In this document: positions 37,190 to 37,289 of the stretch, one piece after another | Layout: each line of letters opens with the position of its first letter | Numbering within the stretch: position 1 is the stretch's first letter | From: an uncultured Granulosicoccaceae bacterium | GTDB taxonomy: Bacteria; Pseudomonadota; Gammaproteobacteria; CALCKW01 | Assembly (NCBI GenBank): GCA_937965695.1 | Contig: CALCKW010000020.1 | Coordinates: 1 to 37,289 of the forward strand | Length of the DNA stretch: 37,289 nucleotides | Reading direction: 5' to 3' | Notes under the pieces: generated by a model | Database searches by the model: none | Told to the model about the DNA's origin: nothing | What the model saw: only the letters and a program-made list of their open reading frames with translations | Position numbers and translations under genes: made by a program

Positions 37190-37289
37190 ACCTGGCGGTG
37201 ACCTACTTTCACATGGGGAGACCCCACACTATCATCGGCGCAGATCTGTTTCACTTCCGAGTTCGAGATGGGATCGGGTGGTGCCAGAA
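37190..37289 (-). rRNA. rrf: 5S ribosomal RNA, partial (3' part)
   Basis: The reverse complement reads through hallmark 5S segments: GATCCCATCTCGAACTC, AGAAGTGAAAC-like GGAAGTGAAAC, GCGCCGATGATAGTGTGG and GGTCTCCCCATGTGA, ending in CACCGCCAGG. About 100 of some 116 bases are inside the window; the 5' end is beyond the right edge. It marks the 3' end of an rRNA operon transcribed to the left, away from the right edge and towards fxsA-groSL, all on the same strand. Confidence 0.97.

Overview
The window is a stretch of gammaproteobacterial chromosome with mixed base composition. Nearly all genes are conserved housekeeping genes in orders known from Gammaproteobacteria: ygfB-pepP-ubiH, zapB-like-zapA-6S RNA, dusB-fis-purH, accB-accC-prmA, fxsA-groS-groL, and the 3' end of an rRNA operon. 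Several details are not enteric: a perfect CIRCE operator at groSL, a Mg-type (cysteine-poor) HemB, DUF3426 downstream of prmA, and fabB without fabA. I see no insertion sequence, prophage, CRISPR array or tRNA.

Layout. 1-1664 (minus): the edge of a surface-polysaccharide locus, with a truncated O-antigen-ligase-type membrane protein and wecB. 2162-8493 (minus): a HugZ-like protein, leuS, ubiH, pepP and a UPF0149 protein. 8720-9506 (plus): a small ZapB-like coiled coil, zapA and 6S RNA. 9545-10561 (minus) hemB, divergent from aroE (plus), followed by a cysteine homologue of glycine reductase component B, a VOC protein and a convergent AraC-type regulator. 14144-18522 (minus): dusB-fis-purH and fabB. 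18991-20379 (minus): YidB-like and DUF924 proteins. 20668-24436 (plus): accB, accC, prmA and a zinc-ribbon/DUF3426 protein. 24721-30682: a Tat-exported M15-type peptidase, tag, dusC, a sulfotransferase-like protein, a patatin phospholipase, an alpha/beta hydrolase and a Spy/CpxP-like periplasmic protein. 30767-36864 (minus): an orphan BMP binding protein, a GGDEF-EAL protein, groL, groS and fxsA. 37190-37289 (minus): partial 5S rRNA behind its terminator.

Regulation is unusually readable. 6S RNA has a TACAAT box at the right distance. groSL has a promoter followed by a perfect CIRCE inverted repeat. The spy-like gene has a perfect GTAAA-N5-GTAAA CpxR box. accBC has a leader with a terminator-like hairpin. 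Clear intrinsic terminators follow fabB, the yidB-like gene, accC, the GGDEF-EAL gene, groL and the rRNA operon.

I do not see a clearly new multi-gene system. The best candidates for undescribed biology are the CxxC form of the GrdB family beside aroE, the degenerate but I-site-bearing GGDEF-EAL hybrid, the orphan BMP protein, the accBC leader, and a small membrane ORF placed directly behind a terminator.
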